DNA from: Nitrososphaerales archaeon TH1920
GTDB lineage: Archaea > Thermoproteota > Nitrososphaeria > Nitrososphaerales > Nitrososphaeraceae
Direction of reading: 5' to 3'
Assembly (NCBI GenBank): GCA_014523495.1
Contig: JAATVM010000160.1
Location: 1 to 13,613, forward strand
Length of the DNA stretch: 13,613 bases
Translations under genes and position numbers: made by a program
The notes under the pieces: model-generated
What the model was told of the DNA's origin: nothing
Database searches by the model: none
The model's input: only the letters and a program-made list of their open reading frames with translations
In this document: one piece after another, positions 1-7,328 of the stretch
Numbering within the stretch: the first letter of the stretch is position 1
How the letters are laid out: each line of letters starts with the position of its first letter

Positions 1-1605
1 GCATTTGGCTCAGCAAAGGACAGATGGGGATTTAACTATAATATTGCTCAAAGAAATGGAGTTGGCTTTAAAGATGTTTATGACGCATACAACTCGGACA
101 ATCAATCACTGATAACACTACTTTCGGAAAAAGCACCTCTCCATGAAGCTGTACTAGGAATGGTTGTTCAGCATCATCCACCACCGCATGTAGCACAGCG
201 TTACAGAATACCCAAAATATGGCCAGGGGATCTTGATTCTGACATTGGAAAATCTCTCTTATCTTGTGATGATAAAGGGCCAATTCTAATGATGGTCACT
301 ACAATAAATGTGGATCCTCAGGCAGGTAGGATAGCTACTGGTAGATTATTTTCAGGGACAATAAAAGATGGGGATGAGGTTTATTTAATTGATGGAAAAA
401 GGATGGGTAAAGTCCAATCGGTAAATATCTACATGGGTAACACCCGTGAAGTTGTAAACATGCTTCCTGCAGGAAATATACCGGCTTTACTTGGGATAGA
501 TCATGCAATTGCAGGAGAGACATTTTCATCTGTAAAAAATGTACCTGCATTTGAATCAATAAAGTATGTTTCAGAACCTGTTGTTACTATTGCGATAGAG
601 CCAAAACATCCTAAAGATTTACCAAAATTGGTTGAAGCATTAAGAAGAATAACTGTGGAAGATCCAAATTTAATAGTTAAAATCAACGAAGAGACTGGTG
701 AAACATTATTATCCGGTATGGGCGTACTTCACCTTGAGATCGCCACATCTCTGATACTAGAAACAGGTTTGGAAATTACTACTACACAACCTCTTATCAA
801 TTATCGTGAAACGGTGCGCACTAATGCTGGTCCTATTATGAGTAAATCCCCAAATAAACACAATAAAATTTTCATGAGAGTTGAACCACTTGGTGAAGAT
901 ATTATTGAATTAATAAAGAATGGGCAAATTCACGAGGATGTAGATAGGAAACAAATGGCAAAAATACTTCGAGAAAAAGGCTGGAATGCAGATGAAGCAA
1001 AGAACGTATCTGCTGTTGATATCAGCGGAAACATACTCATCGATGAAACCAAAGGTGTTCAATTTATTCAAGAATCAATGGATTCCATAAGATCGGGTTT
1101 TGATGACGTAATACATTCTGGTCCTATCGCTCGTGAAACTCTTCGTGGAGTAAAATTTGTTCTACACCATTTTGTACCCCATGAAGACCCCGCTCATCGT
1201 GGTCTAGCACAACTCATGCCAGCTACTAGGAGATCTATGTTAGGATCTATGCTTTTGGCAGAACCAGCAATACTAGAGCCAGTTCTTGGTATGGAAATAA
1301 AATGTCCACAGGAACAGATCGGGACCGTAGCAGGAATCTTATCTGGAAAACGCGGGAAACTATTGAACGTGGAACAAAAAGGAGTAATTACCATTATACA
1401 GGGTGAAGTTCCCGCATCTGAAACATTTGACTTGTCTGAAGTTATGCGAGGTGGCACTGCTGGTAAGGCCTTATGGAATACTTATTTTAAAACTTGGCAA
1501 ATTGTGCCACAATCTATACTCAAATCACTGGTAAATGATCTAAGAAAGAGAAAGGGTTTGAATCCAGAACCACCAACTCCTGATGAATTCATAGACAAAG
1601 AGTAA
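1..1605 (+). CDS. Translation elongation factor 2 (aEF-2), 5' end missing
   Basis: GTP-driven ribosomal translocase of archaea, acting in the cytosol on the ribosome. The reading frame is open from base 1 (GCA TTT GGC) to TAA at 1603-1605, giving 534 residues; full archaeal EF-2 is about 730, so roughly 200 residues with the main GTP-binding motifs lie before the window. Visible parts in order: the tail of the G domain (AFGSAKDRWGF), domain II from about base 280 (KGPILMMVTT), domain III (EPVVTIAIEPK, LLSGMGVLHLEI), domain IV with SKSPNKHNK and HEDPAHRGLAQ, and domain V with the C-terminal RKRKGL. The histidine of AHRGLAQ, codon 1195-1197, aligns with the residue converted to diphthamide, the target of ADP-ribosylating toxins. 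The usually conserved GMGELHLE is GMGVLHLE here. The downstream ATG at 160 is internal and is not the start. The family call is certain from motif order. Confidence 0.97.
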   Translation, partial: AFGSAKDRWGFNYNIAQRNGVGFKDVYDAYNSDNQSLITLLSEKAPLHEAVLGMVVQHHPPPHVAQRYRIPKIWPGDLDSDIGKSLLSCDDKGPILMMVTTINVDPQAGRIATGRLFSGTIKDGDEVYLIDGKRMGKVQSVNIYMGNTREVVNMLPAGNIPALLGIDHAIAGETFSSVKNVPAFESIKYVSEPVVTIAIEPKHPKDLPKLVEALRRITVEDPNLIVKINEETGETLLSGMGVLHLEIATSLILETGLEITTTQPLINYRETVRTNAGPIMSKSPNKHNKIFMRVEPLGEDIIELIKNGQIHEDVDRKQMAKILREKGWNADEAKNVSAVDISGNILIDETKGVQFIQESMDSIRSGFDDVIHSGPIARETLRGVKFVLHHFVPHEDPAHRGLAQLMPATRRSMLGSMLLAEPAILEPVLGMEIKCPQEQIGTVAGILSGKRGKLLNVEQKGVITIIQGEVPASETFDLSEVMRGGTAGKALWNTYFKTWQIVPQSILKSLVNDLRKRKGLNPEPPTPDEFIDKE

Positions 1606-1764
1606 ACCTGTCATGCTAGCGAGGACAAAATTTCTTATTTTTGACTTGACATGATAATTTCAATAATATAGATTTTTTTATATAAGATCCCATATTGTAG
1701 AGTGCAGAATTTATATGTTAGATCCAAATATGATATAATAATTATAAAGAGGTGCGAAAACACG
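1606..1764 (+). promoter_or_regulatory. Spacer with EF-2 3' T-tract and promoter-like boxes for the zinc protein
   Basis: A T-rich stretch at 1631-1642 just after the EF-2 stop could serve as an archaeal T-tract terminator; no clear hairpin precedes it. Two TATA-like boxes follow: TTTATATA at 1677-1684, which would put a transcript start near 1708 and leave a leader carrying a GAGGTG Shine-Dalgarno at 1749-1754, and ATATAATA at 1732-1739, whose centre lies about 29 nt before the ATG at 1765 and would suit a near-leaderless transcript. I cannot choose between them from sequence alone. Confidence 0.4.
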
Positions 1765-1989
1765 ATGTTTAACAAAGAATCATGTAGATCATGTGGAAAG
1801 ATTTTGGTGCCGATATCGATGTGTAACCTTTGCAAAGAGCATGTTTCATGGATTTGCAATAAATGTCAACGAGTAGAGGATGTTCCTCACAAACACGATA
1901 GGGCTCACGAATCGAATGAAGACACCTATTTGGAATTTAGAGATTGTTTTGAAAATGGCATTACGCACTTGATTAACAAAGGAAGTTAA
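1765..1989 (+). CDS. Small Cys/His-rich zinc-binding protein (74 aa), function unknown
   Basis: The function is not recognised. The ATG at 1765 is chosen over an upstream ATG at 1702 because GAGGTG (1749-1754) lies 10 nt before it and the cysteine pattern begins just after it. The ligand candidates are C7xxC10, C20xxC23xxH26, C31xxC34 and H42xH44xxxH48, enough for two zinc ions. The spacing CxxCxxH-x4-CxxC followed by spaced histidines is reminiscent of cross-brace folds such as the B-box, but this is inference and the match is loose. There is no signal peptide or membrane segment. The C-terminal 25 residues are acidic and hydrophobic without cysteine, apart from C54 in FRDCFENG. It follows EF-2 on the same strand by 159 nt with its own promoter-like sequences, and ends 34 nt before the convergent transporter gene. 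It could bind nucleic acid or protein. Confidence 0.75.
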   Translation: MFNKESCRSCGKILVPISMCNLCKEHVSWICNKCQRVEDVPHKHDRAHESNEDTYLEFRDCFENGITHLINKGS

Positions 1990-2023
1990 GTATTTTCACG
2001 AAAATTTTAATGCAGCAAAAGAC

Positions 2024-3013
2024 TTAAAGTCTGCCTTCATTTTTCTTTCGACCTTGATACTTTTTAGAATCAACCGGACAGCTATCTCTTTCTACTTCTA
2101 CATAAATCTTGGATGATGTTCTTACATCAATAACTGATTTAATTCGTTCCTCAATTGTATCTATTACTTGTTCTATTTGATCTGTATTTATATTATCTAC
2201 AATGCTTACCTCCATCGCAACTAAGACATCATTAGGACCAAAATGCATTGTTCTCAGTGTAATTACCCTGTTTACTTCAGGAATCTTCAAAACCGATTCA
2301 ATTATTCTTGCATGATCCTTTTTAGACATTGCCTCACCAATGAGTAGAGCTCTATTCTCTTTTGCTAAAAAGAATGCAAATAACATAAGTACAGCGCCTA
2401 TTAAGATAGAACTGATTGCATCATAGATTACATTATTAGTAACATCAGACAAATAGATTCCTATTGCTGCAATAGCTATTCCTAATAGTGCAGCTGAATC
2501 CTCAACTATTACGGTCAGAATAGTAGGATCTTTGCTCTCTTGAAATTCTGTAAATAACTTATGCATACTTACTTTTTCTCCTCTAGCTTCGATGGTATTC
2601 TTGAATAAATTAAAAGCAATACGCAACGCATTGCCTTCAAAAATCGCTGAAATTAAGAGTATTACATAACTGACATCGGTATTTACAATTTCTTGCACGG
2701 GATCAAGTATTGAACTAAATCCCTTTTCAAAGGACAGAATTCCTGAGATACCAAATAATAGAGTTGCAACAATAAATGACCAGAAAAATTGTTCCTTTCC
2801 ATATCCAAACGGATGTCTCTCTGTGGGTACTTTTGAGCTTGTTTTAATTCCAATTAGTAACAATACTTGGTTGAACGTGTCAGAAAAAGAATGGTAGGTT
2901 TCTGACCACATAGCACTGCTATTAGTGAGCAATGCAGCAATCAGTTTAGCTATTGCAATTGCCAAGTTACCAAATAGTGCAGCATATACAGCCCTTTTGG
3001 AACTTCCGACCAA
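2024..3013 (-). CDS. Cation diffusion facilitator (CDF) transporter, ZnT9-like
   Basis: A 329-residue membrane transporter expected to export or compartmentalise divalent metal ions by proton antiport. Hydrophobic segments are arranged as in the six-helix CDF core (about residues 8-210), followed by a cytosolic ferredoxin-like domain (about 215-305) and a charged tail. TM2 carries H41xxxD45 (YHSFSDTFNQ). The matching TM5 site is V168xxxD172 (VIVEDSAALLG): aspartate is present, the usual histidine is not, and E171 sits beside D172. The EDSAALLG sequence and the HSFSD motif resemble the ZnT9/SLC30A9 branch rather than YiiP/FieF. The start is TTG at 3013-3011, with AGGAG 8 nt upstream; the first in-frame ATG (M35) would delete TM1. 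It lies 40 nt downstream of the peptidase gene on the same strand, so co-transcription is likely. The metal specificity cannot be read from sequence. Confidence 0.93.
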   Translation of the reverse strand: MVGSSKRAVYAALFGNLAIAIAKLIAALLTNSSAMWSETYHSFSDTFNQVLLLIGIKTSSKVPTERHPFGYGKEQFFWSFIVATLLFGISGILSFEKGFSSILDPVQEIVNTDVSYVILLISAIFEGNALRIAFNLFKNTIEARGEKVSMHKLFTEFQESKDPTILTVIVEDSAALLGIAIAAIGIYLSDVTNNVIYDAISSILIGAVLMLFAFFLAKENRALLIGEAMSKKDHARIIESVLKIPEVNRVITLRTMHFGPNDVLVAMEVSIVDNINTDQIEQVIDTIEERIKSVIDVRTSSKIYVEVERDSCPVDSKKYQGRKKNEGRL

Positions 3014-3053
3014 AAATTTTTCTCCTGTTCTCCTTTCCTAATATTGTGGTAAA

Positions 3054-4520
3054 TTAAAGAGTACTTATCTCCTTCATAAATATATTCTGGTCAAGCTTAG
3101 AGAATTCCTTCAAATTTATTCTTTCTCCCTTCGACATTATTTCCTTAATCTTTTTGCCTGCCTTAGCCTCCCTCCACCATTTTTCGCCGAATCTATTCGT
3201 AAGATATCTTTCTAATTCTGCAGCTCGTATTGCAGCTAACATATAACTAGGTACATACATTATTGATTCCGGAAGAATATGATGTAACATCCAATATTCT
3301 CCAGGTACTTCTAGACCCATATACTTTTTGATTAACTTTTCATACAGTCTGCTTGTTTCATAAATTGACAGATTTTTATTCCAAAATTCCATTTTCATCA
3401 AAGAATTTGCAGAATAAAAGACAACAAAAAATAATTCCATGAATCTATTTTTCAGGACAACTTCTCTTAAGACTTTATTATCTATGATTCCAATATCTTT
3501 CAAGTACAATGGATTTTCAGTCAATCTCTCGATGAGTATTGAAAATATTTCAGCTACTCCCATAGAAAATTTGTATTTCTCCCAATAGTTTAATTCCGGA
3601 TCTATTGAAGATGCATGTATTGCATGTCCAGTTTCATGATAACAGCTTTGCAGATTGAAGTAAGGGCTTTCACTTTTGTACAATACCCTGATATCGTCAG
3701 GAATTTTTACAAAGAAGCAAATTGGTGATGGATATTTACTAGGTCTATCATACGTATCAAAGTGGATTCTTGAAAAATCAAATCCAATGGATTTTAAAGT
3801 CTTCTTTACTGTTATGACAGGGTTAATTTTCAAAAAATATTTCTCGATCCCACGGAAAATTCTATTACGGAAAAAATAAAAATCATCATAATATTCGGGA
3901 TCTTTTCCGATAAGTTCATTGCCAAGATCTAGCTCGTTCATAAACAGAGGTTTTGCACGTTGTCCCATTTCTGAAACCAAACCTTTGAGTTGTGAGAGAT
4001 TCATTTTCTCGCTATTTAAGTACCCATCTAAAGGACTAAATGACGTCATTGAATTTCCCTTTAACTTGTCAGAAAAATTATTGTAAATTTCTCTGATCTT
4101 GTTAAATCGTAGATTTATGACTGGAGAAATATATTTTGTTTTTTTAATAAACTCATCAAAAACAATTTTTCTCTTATTATGATCTTTTTCGTTACTATTG
4201 AATTGTCTCCAATTATTCCAATTTACCTGTTTTCCATTGAATTTGAAATTTTCACTTTTGATTTTAGTACGTCTCAAATCGTGCAATTTCAATTCAAGGG
4301 GTTTTGTTACAGATTCAGATATGTTTTCTATTGAAGACAGAAGCAATATTTTTGGTTCAGAAAATGATCTTACAAATATCTCAGAAATCAGAAATTTCAT
4401 CTTCGATAGATTTTCTATATTTTTTTTATCATATTCTAATCCAGAGAACTGCAAGTATTGTTCATTGGTTTCAGCGCTATAAACGATTTCGTCCAGATTA
4501 CACCATTCCTTTAGATTCAA
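3054..4520 (-). CDS. M3-like zinc metallopeptidase (oligoendopeptidase F/thimet type)
   Basis: A 488-residue soluble protein without signal peptide, predicted to cleave short peptides in the cytosol. The zinc site is H295-E296-T297-G298-H299 (SCYHETGHAIH), and E324 in GVAEIFS lies 25 residues after H299, exactly the spacing of the third zinc ligand in M3 peptidases such as neurolysin. Further on, the segment with HHILPESIMYVPSYML resembles the tyrosine-rich substrate-contact region of that family. The length is shorter than typical M3 enzymes (about 560-680), and the N-terminal 200 residues look diverged. The start is taken as TTG at 4520, with a TATA-like box (4544-4551) centred about 27 nt upstream, fitting a leaderless transcript; the next internal ATG is residue 41. 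It is the first gene of an apparent operon with the CDF transporter. M32 carboxypeptidases also use HExxH but fit the spacing and flanks less well. Confidence 0.85.
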   Translation of the reverse strand: MNLKEWCNLDEIVYSAETNEQYLQFSGLEYDKKNIENLSKMKFLISEIFVRSFSEPKILLLSSIENISESVTKPLELKLHDLRRTKIKSENFKFNGKQVNWNNWRQFNSNEKDHNKRKIVFDEFIKKTKYISPVINLRFNKIREIYNNFSDKLKGNSMTSFSPLDGYLNSEKMNLSQLKGLVSEMGQRAKPLFMNELDLGNELIGKDPEYYDDFYFFRNRIFRGIEKYFLKINPVITVKKTLKSIGFDFSRIHFDTYDRPSKYPSPICFFVKIPDDIRVLYKSESPYFNLQSCYHETGHAIHASSIDPELNYWEKYKFSMGVAEIFSILIERLTENPLYLKDIGIIDNKVLREVVLKNRFMELFFVVFYSANSLMKMEFWNKNLSIYETSRLYEKLIKKYMGLEVPGEYWMLHHILPESIMYVPSYMLAAIRAAELERYLTNRFGEKWWREAKAGKKIKEIMSKGERINLKEFSKLDQNIFMKEISTL

Positions 4521-4706
4521 CAGAAATAATTCTAGACTAAAAGATATTTAAGTTGGTTAACCATCTGCTGATAAAACGCGCAACCTATTGAGATATTATG
4601 ATAGAAAAAATACTAGAAGTATTTGTGAATATGTGTAGAAAATATTACTAGCAGGTTATTCAAATATGACACTTTGATTTAACGTCTACTGATTAGTCTA
4701 GATGTT
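4521..4706. promoter_or_regulatory. Divergent promoter region between peptidase operon and cdvB-like gene
   Basis: For the minus-strand peptidase, TTAAATAT (4544-4551) lies about 27 nt before the TTG start. Directly beyond it is a perfect 10-bp palindrome, TGGTTAACCA (4554-4563), where the TFB recognition element would lie. For the plus-strand gene, GATTTAAC (4676-4683) is centred about 27 nt before the ATG, again suggesting a leaderless transcript. Between them, AAATAC and GTATTT (4608-4613 and 4619-4624) can form a 6-bp stem with a 5-nt loop. No gene is seen in this 186-nt spacer. Confidence 0.5.
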
Positions 4707-5363
4707 ATGACTAGCTTTTCAAACCAGTGGAATAAGGAGGCCAAAAAAGATACCACCGAAAAAATTAGAGAAAGTTTGAGATCACAAAAGCCTCTAAAAC
4801 CTACCATGGAATCAGCAAGAAATAGACTAGGAATTCAAACTCAAAAATTAGATGGACTCTTGGAAAAATTAAAATCTAAAGATAGATCTCTCTTTAATCA
4901 AATTGTTACTCATTTACAAAATCATGATGGTCAGCAAAGCAAAATGCTCTCAAATGAACTTTCACAAGTTAGAAGAACAATCAAGACTATCTCACAATTA
5001 AAAATGTCTCTTGAGCAAGTGCATATGAGACTTGAATCTACTATTGATATTGGAGATGCACTTACAGCATTAAAACCAGCTGTTGGGACGCTCTCAAAAG
5101 TAAAAACAGGACTAACTGGACTAATGCCAAATGTCGATACCGAATTGGGAGAAATTAATGATATCTTTAGTGATATTATGGTTAATGCCAATAGCACTTC
5201 GGATATAGGCTTTGCATTAAATCCATCAGGAGGAGATATCAATAGTATAATTGCGGAAGCAAGCGTAGTCGCAGAACAAAGAGTTACAGACAATTTTCCA
5301 GATGTACCTGTGGGTACATTTAATCGGAATTCTAGGTCGTCAATTGGAGAACACACAGAATAA
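4707..5363 (+). CDS. ESCRT-III/Snf7 family protein, CdvB paralogue
   Basis: A 218-residue member of the archaeal Cdv system, whose filaments constrict and cut membranes during cell division. The sequence is almost entirely helical and charged: a basic N-terminus, a long helical hairpin at about residues 30-115 (LDGLLEKLKSKDRSLFNQIV; QVRRTIKTISQLKMSLEQVH), then the typical DIGDALTALKPAVGTLSKV segment, a helix ending in INDIFSDIMVNA, and a late segment GGDINSIIAEASVVAEQRV before the tail. This order matches archaeal CdvB homologues. The C-terminal tail (FPDVPVGTFNRNS) lacks an obvious proline-rich MIM2 motif that would bind the CdvC/Vps4 MIT domain, and no winged-helix domain for CdvA binding is present, so it is more likely an accessory paralogue than the main CdvB. 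The start is ATG at 4707, with a TATA-like box about 27 nt upstream. CutA follows after 54 nt. Confidence 0.9.
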   Translation: MTSFSNQWNKEAKKDTTEKIRESLRSQKPLKPTMESARNRLGIQTQKLDGLLEKLKSKDRSLFNQIVTHLQNHDGQQSKMLSNELSQVRRTIKTISQLKMSLEQVHMRLESTIDIGDALTALKPAVGTLSKVKTGLTGLMPNVDTELGEINDIFSDIMVNANSTSDIGFALNPSGGDINSIIAEASVVAEQRVTDNFPDVPVGTFNRNSRSSIGEHTE

Positions 5364-5417
5364 GTACTTTTCTTATTTCCCACAAAATAATTAGTAAGCA
5401 TGTATCTAAGATAATAC

Positions 5418-5753
5418 ATGAACATGAAGAAACCAAAAATATCTCTTAGTAAAGGATCAATAATAATCTCGACTTTTCAATCTAGAGAATCAGCAAATAG
5501 GATAGCAAAAGATATGATTGCAAGAAAGCTGTGTGCTTGTGTAAATATTATCAAAATAAATTCATTTTATTATTGGAATAATAAAATACAATATGATAAT
5601 GAATATCTATGTTTATTTAAAACTATTTCATCTGCTAAACTAAGAAAAGAGATTAAAAAAATTCATCCTTACGAGGTACCTGAAATAGTTGAGCTAAAAA
5701 TGACTGGAATCGACAAAAATTATCTTAAATGGCTAATTAGTTCAGTTTCTTGA
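5418..5753 (+). CDS. cutA: CutA1 family divalent-ion tolerance protein
   Basis: A small cytosolic protein, 111 residues, that in characterised relatives forms very stable trimers with a ferredoxin-like fold and is linked to copper and other divalent-metal tolerance; its biochemical role is still debated. Family hallmarks in order: the N-terminal strand IIISTFQSRESANRIAKDMI, the core motif ARKLCACVNI (about residues 36-45), the YYWNNKIQYDNEYLCLFKT hairpin, and HPYEVPEIVEL (about 83-93), followed by YLKWL. The length is typical. The start may be ATG 5418 or ATG 5424; the first is used. No strong Shine-Dalgarno is seen. The gene follows the cdvB-like gene by 54 nt and may share its transcript. 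It ends 22 nt before the convergent Pelota gene. Confidence 0.95.
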   Translation: MNMKKPKISLSKGSIIISTFQSRESANRIAKDMIARKLCACVNIIKINSFYYWNNKIQYDNEYLCLFKTISSAKLRKEIKKIHPYEVPEIVELKMTGIDKNYLKWLISSVS

Positions 5754-5775
5754 ACACTACTTAATTCTATATGTG

Positions 5776-6843
5776 TTATCTTATCGCATAACGAAGCAGT
5801 CCTACGATACCGCCCAAAGAAGAAACACGTAGTCCAATGTCTGTAGATGCATCTACACCATATATTTTTCCTCCAATAATCTGAGTTGAATTTAATAAAT
5901 CAATAAATTCGTCTTCATCAAGCTTTTCTAAAATAGAGTTGGAATAAATCAAACAATCAATTGATTTGTTAGTTACAGCATCTCTTACTTCATTAACCCC
6001 AATTGCAAATTTAGGATCACCTTTGTGAATAAGATAAATTAATTTGTCTAACAACGCCGATACTATGCCAATTTTGCTATTTTTTAATAACTCTTTTAAT
6101 GATGGAGAACGCAAAGATACAAAAATGCCATCCTCACCAGCTACATCTATCCCGTCTAATATGATAATCTTGTCATTGATTTCATTAGAAAGAAAGTTAT
6201 AAAATCTCCTTTTGGTCTCTCCGGGACCAAATAAGATTAGCATTTGTTTTTGTGTATGTAAACTAGTAACAGTTTTAATTCCTCTAACTATTTCACCAAA
6301 GAAATTCTCTATATTTGGATTTATCGTTCTAGATCCCTGAAATCTTTTTCCGCTCTGACCTGAGTAAATATTCGGTAAAATTTTCACATGAGTACCTGTT
6401 ACTATTCCTATTGCAGCTTCCTGAATATCAATTGAAATTAATAAGTAGACTGTATTATTACCTGTATTATTTAATATATCAGATTGAATTTTTTTCCATT
6501 GTTTTTTTTCTAAAATAATCATATCATCTGCCCTAATTGATATAGAATGATGAACACCCTTTGGAACTAATTGATTGTCACTATTAAGTATCGTTCCTCC
6601 TATTCTTATTCTATCGACTGTTCCATCAAATTTGACGGTCTCAATTCTTAGTAATATCCTTATTTTTACTCGTTCGCCTTTATCAGGTCTAGTAAATTCA
6701 GATCTCTGTTTAATTGATCTTGTTGTATCTGTAATAATGTTGTCATTTATTTCAATTATTCTTCTTAGCGTAAACAAATCGTCCAAGTCTTCTGGGATAA
6801 TTGCTTTTGATTTTTCAGAATGCTTGGAATCCCGGACAATCAT
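5776..6843 (-). CDS. pelA: Archaeal Pelota (Dom34), ribosome rescue factor
   Basis: A 355-residue eRF1 paralogue that enters the empty A site of stalled ribosomes together with aEF1A and promotes subunit splitting with ABCE1. It has the three expected parts: an Sm-like N-terminal domain (about 1-130, with PEDLDDLFTLRRII and GTVDRIRIGGTI), the central domain (about 135-250, with AAIGIVTGTHVKILPNI and LILFGPGETKRRFYNFL), and the C-terminal domain (about 255-355, with DCLIYSNSILEK and the closing GGIVGLLRYAIR). The GGQ peptide-release motif of eRF1 is absent, as expected for Pelota. The length is typical for archaea. The start is ATG at 6843, with no clear Shine-Dalgarno. It is 38 nt downstream of the unrecognised 148-residue gene on the same strand, so the two are probably co-transcribed. 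The gene symbol follows common archaeal usage. Confidence 0.95.
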   Translation of the reverse strand: MIVRDSKHSEKSKAIIPEDLDDLFTLRRIIEINDNIITDTTRSIKQRSEFTRPDKGERVKIRILLRIETVKFDGTVDRIRIGGTILNSDNQLVPKGVHHSISIRADDMIILEKKQWKKIQSDILNNTGNNTVYLLISIDIQEAAIGIVTGTHVKILPNIYSGQSGKRFQGSRTINPNIENFFGEIVRGIKTVTSLHTQKQMLILFGPGETKRRFYNFLSNEINDKIIILDGIDVAGEDGIFVSLRSPSLKELLKNSKIGIVSALLDKLIYLIHKGDPKFAIGVNEVRDAVTNKSIDCLIYSNSILEKLDEDEFIDLLNSTQIIGGKIYGVDASTDIGLRVSSLGGIVGLLRYAIR

Positions 6844-6881
6844 CTGAATTATTTTTCACATTATCTTAAAATATTATCCCA

Positions 6882-7328
6882 TCAATCGGTACCAGTTGTA
6901 TTCCCTTTCGAGTCATTGTTAGCTTCGATACTCTGTTTTGAAGACTCAAGATAACTGTTAACCCAATCTTGGGTTATTACACCTGATTCAACCAAATTTA
7001 CTAATGCATTTGGTGAAGCATCACCAGTAACCTTTCCATTTTTCCTTCTCGTTTGACGCCATTTAAGATGTGTATTTCCACTTTTTGAGGAATATATTAT
7101 ACCGAGCACTTCTTTAGCATTTACAAATGTCATTTCACGAATCTTTTTAAGAGTCACCTTGTCAGCCGCTTCAATGTATATTGCTCCCGGCCCTTCTTCA
7201 CGTTCAGGAAATATTTCAAAGTCATGCATGTAACTTTCAGTTATAAAGGATCTACATGTACTTATAATGATAAACCTTCTAAAACTTTCAAGCGAACAAG
7301 CAGCTTCTATTAGTACCAATGTCTTCAT
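6882..7328 (-). CDS. Uncharacterised 148-aa protein upstream of Pelota
   Basis: The family is not recognised. Visible features: a moderately hydrophobic N-terminus (MKTLVLIEAACSLE) too weak and too charged to be a convincing membrane segment; a central acidic stretch (FEIFPEREEGPGAIYIEAAD); an alternating strand/helix pattern around residues 50-85 (DKVTLKKIREMTFVNAKEVL, then GIIYSS); a basic patch KWRQTRRKNGKVTG (about residues 89-102) that could touch nucleic acid; a short helical unit ALVNLVESGVITQDWVNSYL; and a hydrophilic, probably disordered tail of about 20 residues ending in GTD. The ATG at 7328 gives the full frame; an internal ATG (M34) is possible. The gene precedes Pelota by 38 nt, suggesting an operon and possibly a link to translation quality control, but that is inference from position only. 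Confidence 0.65.
   Translation of the reverse strand: MKTLVLIEAACSLESFRRFIIISTCRSFITESYMHDFEIFPEREEGPGAIYIEAADKVTLKKIREMTFVNAKEVLGIIYSSKSGNTHLKWRQTRRKNGKVTGDASPNALVNLVESGVITQDWVNSYLESSKQSIEANNDSKGNTTGTD

Noticed and set aside
160..1605. ATG at 160 as an EF-2 start
   Set aside because: The same frame is open to base 1 and encodes conserved EF-2 sequence (AFGSAKDRWGF), so the gene is truncated by the window edge rather than starting here.
1702..1764. Longer form of the small zinc protein starting at ATG 1702
   Set aside because: The added residues (MQNLYVRSKYDIIIIKRCENT) come from an AT-rich promoter-like stretch, and a Shine-Dalgarno supports ATG 1765.
2020..2032. AGACTT-A-AAGTCT inverted repeat at the convergent gene ends
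   Set aside because: Short, overlaps the stop codon of the transporter, and has no adjacent T-tract; it may be chance in AT-rich DNA.
4198..4540. Plus-strand open frames opposite the 5' part of the peptidase gene
   Set aside because: They are antisense to a well-supported gene with HExxH motif and show no recognisable protein features.
4931..5425. Minus-strand 164-codon frame opposite the cdvB-like gene
   Set aside because: The plus-strand frame has clear ESCRT-III sequence; the antisense frame is a composition effect.
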